64,000 nucleotides of DNA from Leucobacter zeae (GCF_016758175.1 NZ_QYAB01000002.1:1-64000); one strand, 5' to 3'. Numbered from the stretch's first letter, positions 36,127 to 44,895 are shown. Notes: generated from the letters alone by a model not told the origin. Numbers and translations are program-made.

Positions 36127-37227
36127 ATGAACGAACAGTCGAACGGGCTGGTGAGCCGCGTCACCGGGACGGTGCACGTGATCGGCGCGGGGCTGCTCGG
36201 TGCGAGCGTCGGGCTCGGGCTGCGCGAGCGCGGGGTCACCGTGACGCTCGAGGACCTGTCGCCCACGACGGTCGCCCTCGCAGCGGACTACGGCGCTGGG
36301 CGGGCGCGGACCGCCGACGATCCCGAGCCCTCGCTCGTCGTCATCGCGACGCCGCCCGATGTGACGGCCGACGTCATCGAGCGCGCGCTCGCGACGTACC
36401 CGAGCGCCGTCGTCACGGACGTCACGAGCGTCAAGCTGGCACCGTTCCTCGAGCTCACGCGCCGCGGGATCGACCTCACCCGGTACGTCGGCTCGCACCC
36501 GATGGCCGGGCGCGAGCGCGGCGGCGCCATCATGGCGCGCGCCGACCTCTTCAAGGCGCGGCCGTGGATCGTCTGCCGCGACGGCGAGACCCCCGCCGGC
36601 GCGCTGGCGCTCGTGGAGGCGGTCGCGCTCGACCTCGGCGGAGTGCTGCTCGAGATGACGCCCGAGGAGCACGACCGATCCGTGGGGCTCGTCTCGCACC
36701 TGCCGCAGGTCGTCTCGAGCCTGCTCGCGGCCCGTCTCGTGCCGGCCCCGGAGCAGGCCATCGGGCTCGCCGGAGCCGGCCTGCGCGACACGACGCGCAT
36801 CGCGGCGAGCGATCCCGAGCTCTGGGTGCAGATCCTCGGTGCGAACCGGGCCCCCGTCGTCGACCTCCTCGACGCGTTCGGCGCCGATATCGCCGAGTTC
36901 GCAGATGCCCTCCGCGATCCGGACCGGCCCGGCGCGAAGCGGCGCATCGCCGACCTGCTGGCCGACGGGAATCGGGGCGTCGCGCGCATCCCGGGCAAGC
37001 ACGGATCGTCCGACCGGTTCACCGCGATCACCGTGCTCGTGGACGATCAGCCCGGCGAGCTGGCACGCCTGCTCACCGAACTCGGAGATCTGGGTATTAA
37101 TATGGAGGACTTGCGCCTCGAGCACTCGCCTGGCGCCCAGATCGGTTTCGCGGAGATCGCCGTGCTGCCCGAGGTCGCCGAGCGCGCGACCGCCGATCTC
37201 ATCGAACGCGGATGGAGGACGCTGTGA
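36127..37227 (+). CDS. tyrA: Prephenate dehydrogenase with ACT domain
   Basis: TyrA oxidises and decarboxylates prephenate to 4-hydroxyphenylpyruvate in tyrosine synthesis. The 366-residue protein has an N-terminal NAD-binding fold (VHVIGAGLLGASVGLGL), the catalytic GSHPMAGRERGG motif near residue 123 with the active His, and a helical dimerisation domain. A C-terminal ACT domain (about 295-366, ITVLVDDQPGELARLLTEL) probably mediates feedback inhibition. Its stop overlaps the cmk start (GTGA), giving the operon tyrA-cmk-der. Confidence 0.94.
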   Translation: MNEQSNGLVSRVTGTVHVIGAGLLGASVGLGLRERGVTVTLEDLSPTTVALAADYGAGRARTADDPEPSLVVIATPPDVTADVIERALATYPSAVVTDVTSVKLAPFLELTRRGIDLTRYVGSHPMAGRERGGAIMARADLFKARPWIVCRDGETPAGALALVEAVALDLGGVLLEMTPEEHDRSVGLVSHLPQVVSSLLAARLVPAPEQAIGLAGAGLRDTTRIAASDPELWVQILGANRAPVVDLLDAFGADIAEFADALRDPDRPGAKRRIADLLADGNRGVARIPGKHGSSDRFTAITVLVDDQPGELARLLTELGDLGINMEDLRLEHSPGAQIGFAEIAVLPEVAERATADLIERGWRTL

Positions 37228-37958
37228 GTGATGCTGCTGTGAACGGTGCCGCGTCGACCGCGCCGCTGCTCGTCGCGATCGACGGTCCCGCGGGGAGCGG
37301 CAAGTCGAGTGTCTCGCGCGTCGCGGCCGCGCGGCTCGGGTTCGGGATACTCGACACCGGAGCTGCGTACCGCTCGCTCGCGTGGGCGTGCCTCGAAACC
37401 GGAACCGACCTCGACGACGAGGCCGCGGTGCTGGGCCTGCTCGGCTCGTGGCGGTATTCGATCACGCTCGTCGGCGAGCAGCGCGTCGAGGTCGTGCTGG
37501 CCGCCGGGTCGAGCGCAGCGCACGACATCACCTCTGCGATCCGCGAGCACGCGGTGAGCGGACAGGTGAGCCGCGTGTCGAAGCACCCGGAGGTGCGGGA
37601 GCGGCTGAACGCGATGTTCCGCGACATCGTCGCGGACTCCGGGCTCCCCGGCGTGGTGATCGAGGGCCGCGACGTCACCACGGTCATCGCGCCCGACGCG
37701 CCCGTGCGCATCCTGATGACCGCTTCGGCCGAGGTGCGCGCCCAGCGGCGCGCGGGCGAGCTCGACGGGCTCTCCCACGAGCAGGTGCTCGCCGACATCG
37801 CGGCGCGCGACGCGAAGGACGCGCTCGTCGTGGACTTCTTCACCCCGGCACCGGGGGTGACGCTCGTGGATACGAGCGATCTGGACTTCGAGCAGTCGGT
37901 TCAGGCTGTGGTCGATATCGTACGAGCGGCCCAGGACGCCGCGGAAGAGAGCGAATGA
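37224..37958 (+). CDS. cmk: Cytidylate kinase
   Basis: Cytidylate kinase phosphorylates CMP and dCMP. The 244-residue protein has the P-loop [14 protein letters not shown], the acceptor-site region [12 protein letters not shown], the [14 protein letters not shown] motif and the lid arginines [12 protein letters not shown] 37224 is chosen with GGAGG five bases before; ATG 37212 would overlap tyrA by 16 bases. It overlaps der by four bases. Confidence 0.95.
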   Translation: MSDAAVNGAASTAPLLVAIDGPAGSGKSSVSRVAAARLGFGILDTGAAYRSLAWACLETGTDLDDEAAVLGLLGSWRYSITLVGEQRVEVVLAAGSSAAHDITSAIREHAVSGQVSRVSKHPEVRERLNAMFRDIVADSGLPGVVIEGRDVTTVIAPDAPVRILMTASAEVRAQRRAGELDGLSHEQVLADIAARDAKDALVVDFFTPAPGVTLVDTSDLDFEQSVQAVVDIVRAAQDAAEESE

Positions 37959-39532
37959 TGAGCGAGCAGGACGCAGGGCGTGACGGCGTCGAGCCGGAGC
38001 GGAACGATTCCGAGGTCTTCGAGCTCGACGACGCGGACATCGCGGTCGACGCCGACGATGTGATCGTCGGGGAGGGCTTCGAGGGCGGGCTGACGGACGA
38101 GGAGCGCCTCGCCTCGATGCGGGAGCACCTCGCCGGGTTCGACCTCGAGGACGACGATGTCGCCATCATCGGCGACGACGGGGAGTTCATCGGGTTCCGC
38201 GAGACGCTGGCCGAGGCGCTTCCGGTCGTCGCGATCGTGGGGCGACCGAACGTCGGCAAGTCGGCGCTCGTCAACCGCATCCTCGGTCGGCGCGAGGCCG
38301 TCGTCGAGGACCTCCCCGGCGTGACCCGCGACCGCGTGAGCTACCCCGCCGAGTGGACGGGCAAGCGCTTCACGCTCGTCGACACCGGCGGGTGGGAGCC
38401 CGACGCGCGCGGCATCGACGCGTCCGTCGCGCTGCAGGCCGAGGTCGCGATCGAGCTCTGCGACGCCGTGATGTTCGTGGTCGACTCCCGAGTCGGCCCG
38501 ACCGCGACCGACGAGCGCGTCGTGCAGCTGCTGCGCCGCACGAACAAGCCGGTGTTCCTCGTCGCGAACAAGGTCGACGACGCCGTGCTCGAGCCCGAGG
38601 CGGCCCAGCTGTGGTCGCTCGGCCTCGGCGAGCCCCATGCGGTGTCCGCGCTCCACGGGCGCGGGGTCGCCGACCTGCTCGACCTCGTCATCGCGGCGCT
38701 GCCCGATGAGTCCGCCGTGGCGCAGCCGAAGCTCGCGGGGCCGCGCCGCGTCGCGCTGCTCGGCCGCCCGAACGTCGGCAAGTCGAGCCTGCTGAACAAG
38801 GCCGCGGGCGAGGAGCGCGCCGTCGTGAGCGATCTCGCCGGCACGACCCGCGACCCCGTGGACGAGCAGGTCGAGATCGCCGGGCGCGTGTGGACCTTCG
38901 TCGACACGGCGGGCATCCGCCGTCGCGTGCACCTGCAGAAGGGGGCGGACTTCTACGCCTCGCTGCGCACGACCGCGGCGCTCGAGAAGGCCGAAGTCGC
39001 CGTGGTGCTCATCGACGTGACGCAGGAGATCAGCGATCAGGACCTGCGGATCATCGACCTCGTGCTCGAGTCGGGCCGCGCGCTCGTGCTGGCCTTCAAC
39101 AAGTGGGACCTGCTCGACGACGACCGCCGCCGCTACCTCGAGCGCGAGATCGACCAGGACCTCGCGCACGTCGACTGGGCGCCCCGCGTCAACATCTCGG
39201 CACGGACCGGGCGGCACCTCGAGAAGCTCGTGCCCGCGCTCGAGCAGGCGCTCGAGTCGTGGGACACGCGCATCCCGACCGCCAAGTTCAACGCGTTCAT
39301 CGCCGAGCTCGTGCAGGAGCACCCGCACCCGCTGCGCGGCGGCAAGCAGCCGAAGATCCTGTTCGGAACCCAGGTGCAGAACCGCCCGCCGACATTCGTG
39401 CTCTTCGTCTCGGGCTTCCTCGATCCGCAGTACCGGCGCTTCATCCAGCGGCGCCTCCGCGAGACCTACGGTTTCGCAGGCACGCCCATCGTGCTGAACA
39501 TGCGCATCCGCGAGCGCCGGCCGCGCCCGTAG
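37955..39532 (+). CDS. der: Ribosome-associated GTPase Der (EngA)
   Basis: Der is an essential GTPase with two G domains that acts in 50S subunit maturation. The 525-residue protein has an acidic N-terminal extension of about 85 residues, then G domain 1 ([23 protein letters not shown]) and G domain 2 ([25 protein letters not shown]), and a C-terminal KH-like domain ending [11 protein letters not shown]. The acidic extension is common in actinobacterial Der proteins. The stop is followed by a strong hairpin. Confidence 0.96.
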   Translation: MMSEQDAGRDGVEPERNDSEVFELDDADIAVDADDVIVGEGFEGGLTDEERLASMREHLAGFDLEDDDVAIIGDDGEFIGFRETLAEALPVVAIVGRPNVGKSALVNRILGRREAVVEDLPGVTRDRVSYPAEWTGKRFTLVDTGGWEPDARGIDASVALQAEVAIELCDAVMFVVDSRVGPTATDERVVQLLRRTNKPVFLVANKVDDAVLEPEAAQLWSLGLGEPHAVSALHGRGVADLLDLVIAALPDESAVAQPKLAGPRRVALLGRPNVGKSSLLNKAAGEERAVVSDLAGTTRDPVDEQVEIAGRVWTFVDTAGIRRRVHLQKGADFYASLRTTAALEKAEVAVVLIDVTQEISDQDLRIIDLVLESGRALVLAFNKWDLLDDDRRRYLEREIDQDLAHVDWAPRVNISARTGRHLEKLVPALEQALESWDTRIPTAKFNAFIAELVQEHPHPLRGGKQPKILFGTQVQNRPPTFVLFVSGFLDPQYRRFIQRRLRETYGFAGTPIVLNMRIRERRPRP

Positions 39533-39566
39533 GCGCGGGCCAGCAGGCGGGTCGCTCGCGGCGCTC

Positions 39567-39617
39567 GAAACCGGCACCGGCCGCACCCCGACTCGGGGTG
39601 CGGCCGGTGCCGGTTTC
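39567..39617. terminator. Perfect 25-bp hairpin after der
   Basis: Positions 39567-39591 and 39593-39617 are exact reverse complements around a single C. The arm begins GAAACCGGCACCGGCCGCAC. There is no T run, but stems of this strength act as terminators in GC-rich actinobacteria. It would end the tyrA-cmk-der operon and also serve the minus-strand gene that ends at 39717. Confidence 0.75.
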
Positions 39618-39716
39618 GCGGTGCGCGGTCGCGCGCCGTGCCGCCGGGTGGCGCGTGCCCGTGGGCTCGTGCTCACGCGGTGCACGGTGCGCTCTGCGGT
39701 CCCGCGCCGCGGTCGG

Positions 39717-40433
39717 TCAGCGTTCGGGGTGCGCGCCGAGCACGCGATCGAGTCTCGACAGCGTCACGGGGGCGGTGCGGGACCGCAGGCGCACCAGGAG
39801 CCAGAGGCCCGAGAGCGGGCCGACGCAGACCGACGTGACCCAGACGGCCGTGAGCCCGTCCGGCAGCAGCGGGTTCGGCCCGACCTCGGGCTGAGCTCCG
39901 GAGCCGGGCAGCGACAGGAGCCAGGCGGCGAGCAGCGCCAGCGCGACGCCCGCGACCGGAGCGAGCACGGCGATCGCCTTCTCCCAGCGGAACCAGAACC
40001 GGCTCGAAGTGACGAGGCCGGCGCCGATGGCCCACCCGAAGCCGGGCAGGGCGATCCCGGCGACCCCGAGCGCGATCGCCCCGGTGATGGCGAACCCCCG
40101 GGTGTCGACGAGGTACCGCGCCGCTGGCGCGGGATCGCGGGGCGCCGGCGGCGTCGGGGCCGCCGGTGCAGCTGTCGCCGGGGCAGTTCCCGCCGGTGCG
40201 TGCTCCGCGCGGTCGGTCCCTGCGCCGCTCTCGGCGGATGCGGCGGCGGCGACCGACTCGGGGGACCCGAGCTCCGCGATCCGCGCGGCCGTGTCCGCGG
40301 CATCGAGACCCGAGAGCTCCTCGGCGATCGCGGACCGCAGCTCGGAGGCGACGCCGTACGGGATCGCCTGCAGCGCGCGGTCCAGCCGGCTCAGGTAGGC
40401 GTCGCGCTGCTCGGTCGCGGTGCACTCGGTCAT
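39717..40433 (-). CDS. HAAS-type membrane protein paired with PadR regulator
   Basis: This is a 238-residue membrane protein. The N-terminal 60 residues (AYLSRLDRALQAIPYGVASE, then AEELSGLD and ARIAELGSPESVAAA) fit the HAAS signalling domain often encoded beside PadR genes. An Ala/Pro-rich linker (about 65-110) precedes three to four membrane helices. The function is unknown. It overlaps the PadR stop by four bases and is probably controlled by that regulator. Confidence 0.8.
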   Translation of the reverse strand: MTECTATEQRDAYLSRLDRALQAIPYGVASELRSAIAEELSGLDAADTAARIAELGSPESVAAAASAESGAGTDRAEHAPAGTAPATAAPAAPTPPAPRDPAPAARYLVDTRGFAITGAIALGVAGIALPGFGWAIGAGLVTSSRFWFRWEKAIAVLAPVAGVALALLAAWLLSLPGSGAQPEVGPNPLLPDGLTAVWVTSVCVGPLSGLWLLVRLRSRTAPVTLSRLDRVLGAHPER

Positions 40434-40762
40434 GACGGTACCTCCTGGATGATGTCGCCGACGGTCCGGGCGTACGGCCCCCACTGCTCGCGGAAGGCCC
40501 GGAGCTCCGCGACTCCGGCGTCGGTGAGCCGGTAGTACTTGCGTGTCGGGCCGTTGGCGGAGGCTTCCGCGAACGTCTGCACGAGCTCGCGGTCGCGCAG
40601 TCGCGCGAGCAGCGGGTACAGCGTGCCGATGCTGGCGATGAGCCCGCGTTCGGTCAGCGCCTCGGCCAGCTGCCAGCCGTACATCGGCGCGCGCGCGAGC
40701 AGACCGAGCACGCAGTACTCGACCACGCCGCGGCGCAGCTGCGTGCCGATGTCGCCTGTCAT
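40430..40762 (-). CDS. PadR family transcriptional regulator
   Basis: This is a 110-residue winged-HTH regulator with the PadR pattern EYCVLGLLARAPMYGWQLAE and IGTLYPLLARLRDREL, followed by KYYRLTDAGVAEL. ATG 40762 is preferred, since TATCTT lies seven bases upstream and would give a leaderless mRNA; TTG 40771 would fall within the -10 region. A 19-base near-palindrome upstream is the probable operator. It is the first gene of an operon with the HAAS-type membrane protein. Confidence 0.9.
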   Translation of the reverse strand: MTGDIGTQLRRGVVEYCVLGLLARAPMYGWQLAEALTERGLIASIGTLYPLLARLRDRELVQTFAEASANGPTRKYYRLTDAGVAELRAFREQWGPYARTVGDIIQEVPS

Positions 40763-40769
40763 GTGACAC

Positions 40770-40775
40770 AAGATA
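40770..40775 (-). promoter_or_regulatory. -10 element of the PadR gene
   Basis: TATCTT on the minus strand ends seven bases before ATG 40762, predicting a leaderless or near-leaderless transcript. Confidence 0.45.
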
Positions 40776-40792
40776 GCATGCGTCGCATGATA
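40774..40792. promoter_or_regulatory. Near-palindrome, candidate PadR operator
   Basis: TAGCATGCGTCGCATGATA matches its own reverse complement at 16 of 19 positions, with core ATGCG-T-CGCAT. It lies directly upstream of, and touching, the PadR -10 box. Protein bound here would block PadR transcription and perhaps that of the divergent gene. Confidence 0.6.
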
Positions 40793-40832
40793 GTGGGAGT
40801 CGCGCGATTCCCGAGCGCACGCCGTGTCCCGC

Positions 40833-40838
40833 TACCCT
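40833..40838 (+). promoter_or_regulatory. -10 element of a leaderless promoter
   Basis: TACCCT ends six bases before ATG 40845, so predicted transcription starts on the start codon. Confidence 0.5.
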
Positions 40839-40844
40839 CGAGGG

Positions 40845-41753
40845 ATGACGAACGGCGCGCGCGAGTTCACCCGCCTCGAGCGCGCGATCGACCGGGCCGC
40901 GCACCGGATCCTGCGCGATGCTCCGGCTCGGGGCGCGCGCTCGATCCTCGTCGAGTGCATCGTGTTCGTCCTGAAGCAGGCCTGGGCGTGCGTGTTCGGC
41001 GCGCTGCTGCTCGCGGTGATCGTCGCGGCGCGGCTCTGGTATCCGGACGATGCGCCGCTCGCGCGCAACGACGCGCTCACGGTCGCCGCGATCCTGATCC
41101 AGATCGGCATGCTCGCGTTCCGCCTCGAGAGCGGGCGCGAGCTCTGGGTGATCGTGCTGTTCCACGTCACCGGCACGGTGATGGAACTCTTCAAGACCGA
41201 CGTGGGCTCGTGGAGCTATGCGGGGGAGGGGATCCTCAGGATCGGCGCCGTGCCGCTGTTCTCCGGCTTCATGTACGCCGCGGTCGGCTCGTACATGGTG
41301 CGCGTGTACCGGCTGCACGAACTGCGATTCTCGCGCTATCCGCGGCGCTGGATCACGGCGGTGGTGGGGGCGCTGATCTACGTCAACTTCTTCAGCCACC
41401 ACTTCGTGTTCGACTTCCGCTGGATCCTGCTCGTCGCGGTTCTGGTGCTCTGGCTGCCGACGGTCATGCACTTCCGCGTGTGGCGCGCGACCCTGCGCGT
41501 GCCGATCCTGCTCGTCTTCGCGGGCGTCGCGCTCTTCATCTGGTTCGCGGAGAACATCGCGACGTGGGGCGGGGCCTGGTTCTATCCGGATCAGGCCGCA
41601 GGGTGGTCCCCCGTCTCCCCGCAGAAGATCATCGCCTGGTTCCTCCTGATGATCATCTCGATCGTCCTGGTCACGTTCGTGTATCCGCCACGCACCCCAG
41701 GGGGCGGGACCTTCGGGGACGGTCCGAGCGCGTCCGAACTCACTCGCGAGTGA
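40845..41753 (+). CDS. DUF817-type integral membrane protein
   Basis: This is a 302-residue protein with a charged N-terminus and about eight membrane helices. Segments such as ELFKTDVGSWSYAGEGILRI, GFMYAAVGSYMVRVYRLHEL and WFAENIATWGGAWFYPDQ match the DUF817 family, whose function is unknown. ATG 40845 is preferred to the upstream ATG 40824 because of the -10 box between them. The gene is divergent from PadR. Its stop codon lies within an 18-base perfect palindrome that starts an extragenic repeat. Confidence 0.85.
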   Translation: MTNGAREFTRLERAIDRAAHRILRDAPARGARSILVECIVFVLKQAWACVFGALLLAVIVAARLWYPDDAPLARNDALTVAAILIQIGMLAFRLESGRELWVIVLFHVTGTVMELFKTDVGSWSYAGEGILRIGAVPLFSGFMYAAVGSYMVRVYRLHELRFSRYPRRWITAVVGALIYVNFFSHHFVFDFRWILLVAVLVLWLPTVMHFRVWRATLRVPILLVFAGVALFIWFAENIATWGGAWFYPDQAAGWSPVSPQKIIAWFLLMIISIVLVTFVYPPRTPGGGTFGDGPSASELTRE

Positions 41754-41886
41754 GTCGGTGCGGGTGGTGGCGGTTCGATCCCGCATGAACTGACTCGCGG
41801 TTCTGCGGATCCGGGAGGAAGTCGTTCGCGAGTGAGTTGGTGCGGGGCTCTGGCGCCCGAAGCGGCATGAACTCACTCGCGAGTGG
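41738..41886. repeat. Two tandem extragenic hairpins built on an ACTCGCGAGT palindrome
   Basis: ACTCACTCGCGAGTGAGT (41738-41755) is a perfect 18-base palindrome that includes the upstream stop codon. Related half or whole copies occur near 41789-41799, 41825-41836 and 41871-41885. The stretch can be read as two adjacent hairpin units, each with a stem of about 18-19 bp (about 15 matches), of the form GCGAGTGAGTYGGTGCGG ... CATGAACTSACTCGC. This resembles paired REP elements. Confidence 0.7.
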
Positions 41887-41919
41887 AAACCCGTAACCTG
41901 CGACGCGGGCGACCCGGAA

Positions 41920-41968
41920 CCCGCGACCCGCGACCCGCGACCCGCGGCCCGCGGCCCGCGGCCCGCGA
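41920..41968. repeat. Heptanucleotide tandem repeat (CCCGCGR)x7
   Basis: Seven units of CCCGCGA or CCCGCGG lie in tandem in the non-coding stretch between the DUF817 and DUF4190 genes. Flanking sequence holds further degenerate units. This is a simple-sequence array likely to slip in copy number. Confidence 0.85.
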
Positions 41969-42014
41969 CCCGGACCCGGGGTCCGCGCGGCGGCGGGCTC
42001 CGGGTCCGAGCGGA

Positions 42015-42383
42015 TCAGGCGGCGATGAACGGGATCGCGAGGAGCCCGAAGCCGACCAGTGCGAGCACGGCCAGCAGCGCGAGCACGGTCAGTGCGAGCA
42101 TGACGCCGTTGAGCCAGACGCCCCAGAGGGCGAGCTTGCGGTCGTCGGCCCGGCGGCGCAGCGCGATCGAACCGAGGATGATGCCCGTGAGGGGGGCGAC
42201 GAAGGTCCAGCCGAACACGATCGAGGCGATGCCGAGCAGGAAGCTCGTGAGCGCGAGCGCGCTCGACTCGCCCTCCTCGGAGGCGCGGTACCGGTCGTCG
42301 CCCGACGCCGGGGAGGCGCCCGGCTCCGGCGCATGCGCGAAGTTCGGGAGCACGGTGACGGGGTGGGATGCGTTCGCGGTCAT
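42015..42383 (-). CDS. DUF4190-type small membrane protein
   Basis: This is a 122-residue protein with a 40-residue polar N-terminus and two membrane helices (LALTSFLLGIASIVFGWTFV, then LTVLALLAVLALVGFGLLAI) split by the RRRADDRKLALWGVWLNG loop. This is the DUF4190 pattern, of unknown function. GGAAGGAG lies before the ATG, and TAGCGT on the minus strand (42449-42444) may be its -10 box. It is the second DUF4190-type gene in the window. Confidence 0.8.
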   Translation of the reverse strand: MTANASHPVTVLPNFAHAPEPGASPASGDDRYRASEEGESSALALTSFLLGIASIVFGWTFVAPLTGIILGSIALRRRADDRKLALWGVWLNGVMLALTVLALLAVLALVGFGLLAIPFIAA

Positions 42384-42498
42384 GCGGGTCTCCTTCCGGG
42401 AGAGAACCCCGGGACTCCGATGCGGTTCCGGGATGATGCTTCCACGCTACGGGCGGTGCGGGACCCCCGCGTCCTGCCGCGGTATCGGCACGCTCGTA

Positions 42499-42512
42499 CT
42501 CCGGTACCGGAG
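42499..42512. repeat. Perfect 14-bp palindrome
   Basis: CTCCGGTACCGGAG lies between the end of the MFS gene and the start of the DUF4190 gene, both on the minus strand. It may be an operator of the downstream gene or part of a terminator. Confidence 0.4.
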
Positions 42513-42540
42513 CGCGTCGTACCGACGCCGCGCCCCGCCG

Positions 42541-44097
42541 TCAGTGCCCCGCCGAGACGTCAGTGCCCTTCGGGGTGAGGAGGAAGATCGTCAGCGCGAC
42601 GGCCAGCAGCAGCGAGCCGCCCACGATGCTCGTCGTCTGCATCGACTGGGTGAACGCGATCCCGGCCTCCTGCGCGAGGGCGGGCAGACCGAGCTGCTCC
42701 GCGACGGTGACCGCGCCGCCGAGCGACGACTCGGCATCGGCGACGATCGCGGGATCGGGCGTTCCCGGCCAGGCGAACCCCGCGATGTTCGACCGGTACC
42801 AGAGCGCCGCGAGGCTGCCCAGGATCGCGACCCCGAGCACGCTGCCGAGCTCGTACGAGGTCTCCTCGAGCGCCGCGGCGTTGCCCGCGAGCTCCTCGGG
42901 GCTTCCCGACATGATGAGCGCGGATCCGATGGCGAGGGAGCCCGTCCCGAGCCCGACGAGGATGAGCACGACGAGGACGGTGAGCTGCGAGAGGGCGCCT
43001 GGCTGCAGCCCGAGCAGGAGCATGCCGGCGCCCGTCGACGCGATGCCGGTGGCCAGCACCGCGCGAGCGCTCGTCCAGCGCGCGAGCGCGGGGGCGAGGA
43101 GCGACGCGGTGGCTCCCGCGATCGCCGCGGGGAAGAGCCGGAGCCCCGTCTCGAACGGAGAGGCGCCGTCGACGAGCTGCATCCACTGCGCGAGGAGCAG
43201 CAGAGCGGCCCCCATGGCGAAGCTGGATCCGAGTGCGCCGATGATGCCTGCCGAGAACGGTCGGCTGCGGAAGAGCCTGAGGTCGAGCAGCGGCTCGGGG
43301 CTGCGCAGGTTGCGCCGCGCGAACCATGCGAGCAGGGCGAGCGATGCGAGCAGCCCTGCCCACGCCGGAGGGTTCGAGAGCGATGCGCCCACGCCGAAGT
43401 CCTTGACCGACCAGACGAAGAGGGTCATGCCGGCGAGCGACAGGACGACCCCGATCGGGTCGAGCCTGCCTGGCCGTTCCAGGCGCGACTCCGGGAGCAC
43501 GAAGAGGCCGGCGACGAGTGCGACGACCATCAGCGGGACGTTGATCAGGAACGCCGAGTGCCAGGAGAACCGTTCGAGCAGCATGCCACCGATGAGGGGG
43601 CCGAACGCGGCTCCGAGGCTCGAGGCGGCGGCCCAGATCCCGAGCGCGACCGTGCGCTCCCGCGGGTCGCGGAAGACGACGCGGATGAGCGACAGCGTGG
43701 TCGGCATGATCATCGCGCCGCCGACGCCGAGCAGCACGCGCAGGGCGATGACCGCCTCGGCGCTCGTCGCCCAGAGGACGAGCAGCGAGGCCCCGCCGAA
43801 GATCGTGTAGCCCAGCATCAGCATGCGCTTGCGGCCCCAGCGGTCGGCGATCGCGGTGCAGGTGACGAGGAGCCCCGCGAGCACGAGCGAGTAGACGTCC
43901 ACGATCCAGAGCACCTGGTCGGCGCCGGGCCTGAGCTCCTCGGTGAGGTCGGGGATCGCGATGTTCAGGATCGTCATGTCCATCGTGATCACGAGGAGGC
44001 TCGCGGTGAGCACCGCGAGCGTCCCCCATCTGCGGGCGCTCGAGTAGCGCTGCTGGGGCGGGCCTGCGGTGGCGGCGTGCGGGTGCGCGGCGGACAT
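42541..44097 (-). CDS. MFS multidrug efflux transporter (DHA2, 14 TM type)
   Basis: This is a 518-residue drug:proton antiporter of the QacA/EmrB group. About fourteen membrane helices are predicted. Family motifs include VDVYSLVLAGLLVTCTAIAD, DRWGRKRMLMLGYTIFG (motif A) and GVGGAMIMPTTLSLIRVVF. It is 55 bases downstream of a TetR gene in the same direction, so the two are likely co-transcribed and the pump is induced when a TetR ligand is present. The substrate is unknown. Confidence 0.93.
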   Translation of the reverse strand: MSAAHPHAATAGPPQQRYSSARRWGTLAVLTASLLVITMDMTILNIAIPDLTEELRPGADQVLWIVDVYSLVLAGLLVTCTAIADRWGRKRMLMLGYTIFGGASLLVLWATSAEAVIALRVLLGVGGAMIMPTTLSLIRVVFRDPRERTVALGIWAAASSLGAAFGPLIGGMLLERFSWHSAFLINVPLMVVALVAGLFVLPESRLERPGRLDPIGVVLSLAGMTLFVWSVKDFGVGASLSNPPAWAGLLASLALLAWFARRNLRSPEPLLDLRLFRSRPFSAGIIGALGSSFAMGAALLLLAQWMQLVDGASPFETGLRLFPAAIAGATASLLAPALARWTSARAVLATGIASTGAGMLLLGLQPGALSQLTVLVVLILVGLGTGSLAIGSALIMSGSPEELAGNAAALEETSYELGSVLGVAILGSLAALWYRSNIAGFAWPGTPDPAIVADAESSLGGAVTVAEQLGLPALAQEAGIAFTQSMQTTSIVGGSLLLAVALTIFLLTPKGTDVSAGH

Positions 44098-44152
44098 GGG
44101 TCGGTGCCTTTCGGTGGTCGTGAATCGGGGAGGGGGTCGCGGATCGACGGGA

Positions 44153-44740
44153 TCAGTCGGGCATGTCGAGCAGGCCGCGCAGAGCGCGCAGGAGCTCGTC
44201 GCGCCCGAGCGGGGCGTCGTGGAGCGCTGCGTGCATCGTGGCGCCGTCGAGATAGACGGCGACCGCGGTCGCGCGCCCGCGCCCGATATGGGCTGCGAGC
44301 ATGTCGATGAGCCGATCCGTCCAGCGCAGCGCGAGCGGCCGCATGCGCGGGTCGGTCGTGCCCGATGTCATGAGGGCGACGTCGGCGTGCACGGCGCGGG
44401 GATCGTTGAGGAACTCGAGGATCTCGTCGAGCGCTCGCTCCGGGTGCCGCGCGATCTCTGCGGCGTGGGGCTCGAGCGCCGCGAGCGACGCGTCGATCTC
44501 GTCGGCCAGCTGCTGCAGCGCCGCCTCGCGCAGCTCGTCGATCGAGGCGAAGTACTGCGTCGTCGACCCGAGGGGCACGCGGGCGCGGGCCGCGATGGCG
44601 CGGTGGGTGAGCGCGGCAGCGCCCTGCTCCACGACTAGCTCGGACGCCGCGGTCAGGATCGCGCGCCTGCGCCCTTCGGGATCCCGTCGTCTCGGGGCGA
44701 GCGCGCGGTCGGCGCCCGTGCGCGGTGCGTCGTGCATCAT
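44153..44740 (-). CDS. TetR family transcriptional repressor
   Basis: This is a 195-residue regulator with a TetR HTH ([20 protein letters not shown], then [21 protein letters not shown]) and a helical ligand domain. Start is ATG 44740 or ATG 44737; GGAGG is seven bases before the second. A nested 30-base palindrome made of GTACA blocks lies just upstream and is the probable operator. The regulator would control itself and the downstream efflux pump. Confidence 0.92.
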   Translation of the reverse strand: MMHDAPRTGADRALAPRRRDPEGRRRAILTAASELVVEQGAAALTHRAIAARARVPLGSTTQYFASIDELREAALQQLADEIDASLAALEPHAAEIARHPERALDEILEFLNDPRAVHADVALMTSGTTDPRMRPLALRWTDRLIDMLAAHIGRGRATAVAVYLDGATMHAALHDAPLGRDELLRALRGLLDMPD

Positions 44741-44763
44741 CGGTCCTCCCGGTCGTCGCTATC

Positions 44764-44793
44764 CTGTACATCTGTACATGTACTTTTGTACAG
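44764..44793. promoter_or_regulatory. Nested palindrome, candidate TetR operator
   Basis: CTGTACA (44764-44770) mirrors TGTACAG (44787-44793). Inside it, GTACATGTAC (44774-44783) is a perfect palindrome with the same centre, 44778.5. About 24 of 30 positions are symmetric. A nested operator of this size could hold two TetR dimers. Confidence 0.7.
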
Positions 44794-44859
44794 AGATTCA
44801 TGCGGCGTCACAACCTCGCGCGGCTGGGCATGCGCCGAGCGTTTGTCGGAGGGAGCGGC

Positions 44860-44865
44860 TAGCGT
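44860..44865 (+). promoter_or_regulatory. -10 element upstream of the rraA-like gene
   Basis: TAGCGT predicts transcription from about 44872, leaving a 44-base leader that contains a perfect palindrome and the GAGAGGAA Shine-Dalgarno sequence. Confidence 0.4.
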
Positions 44866-44875
44866 GGAGGGTGCG

Positions 44876-44895
44876 ATGCGGCCGACCGGCCGCAT
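44876..44895. promoter_or_regulatory. Perfect 9-bp inverted repeat in the rraA-like leader
   Basis: ATGCGGCCG-AC-CGGCCGCAT lies a few bases after the predicted transcription start. It could be an operator or, in RNA, a stem next to the ribosome binding site. Confidence 0.45.

Noticed and set aside
41920-41968. Replication origin iterons
   Set aside because: Seven-base GC-only units without AT-rich DNA, DnaA boxes or a replication gene nearby.
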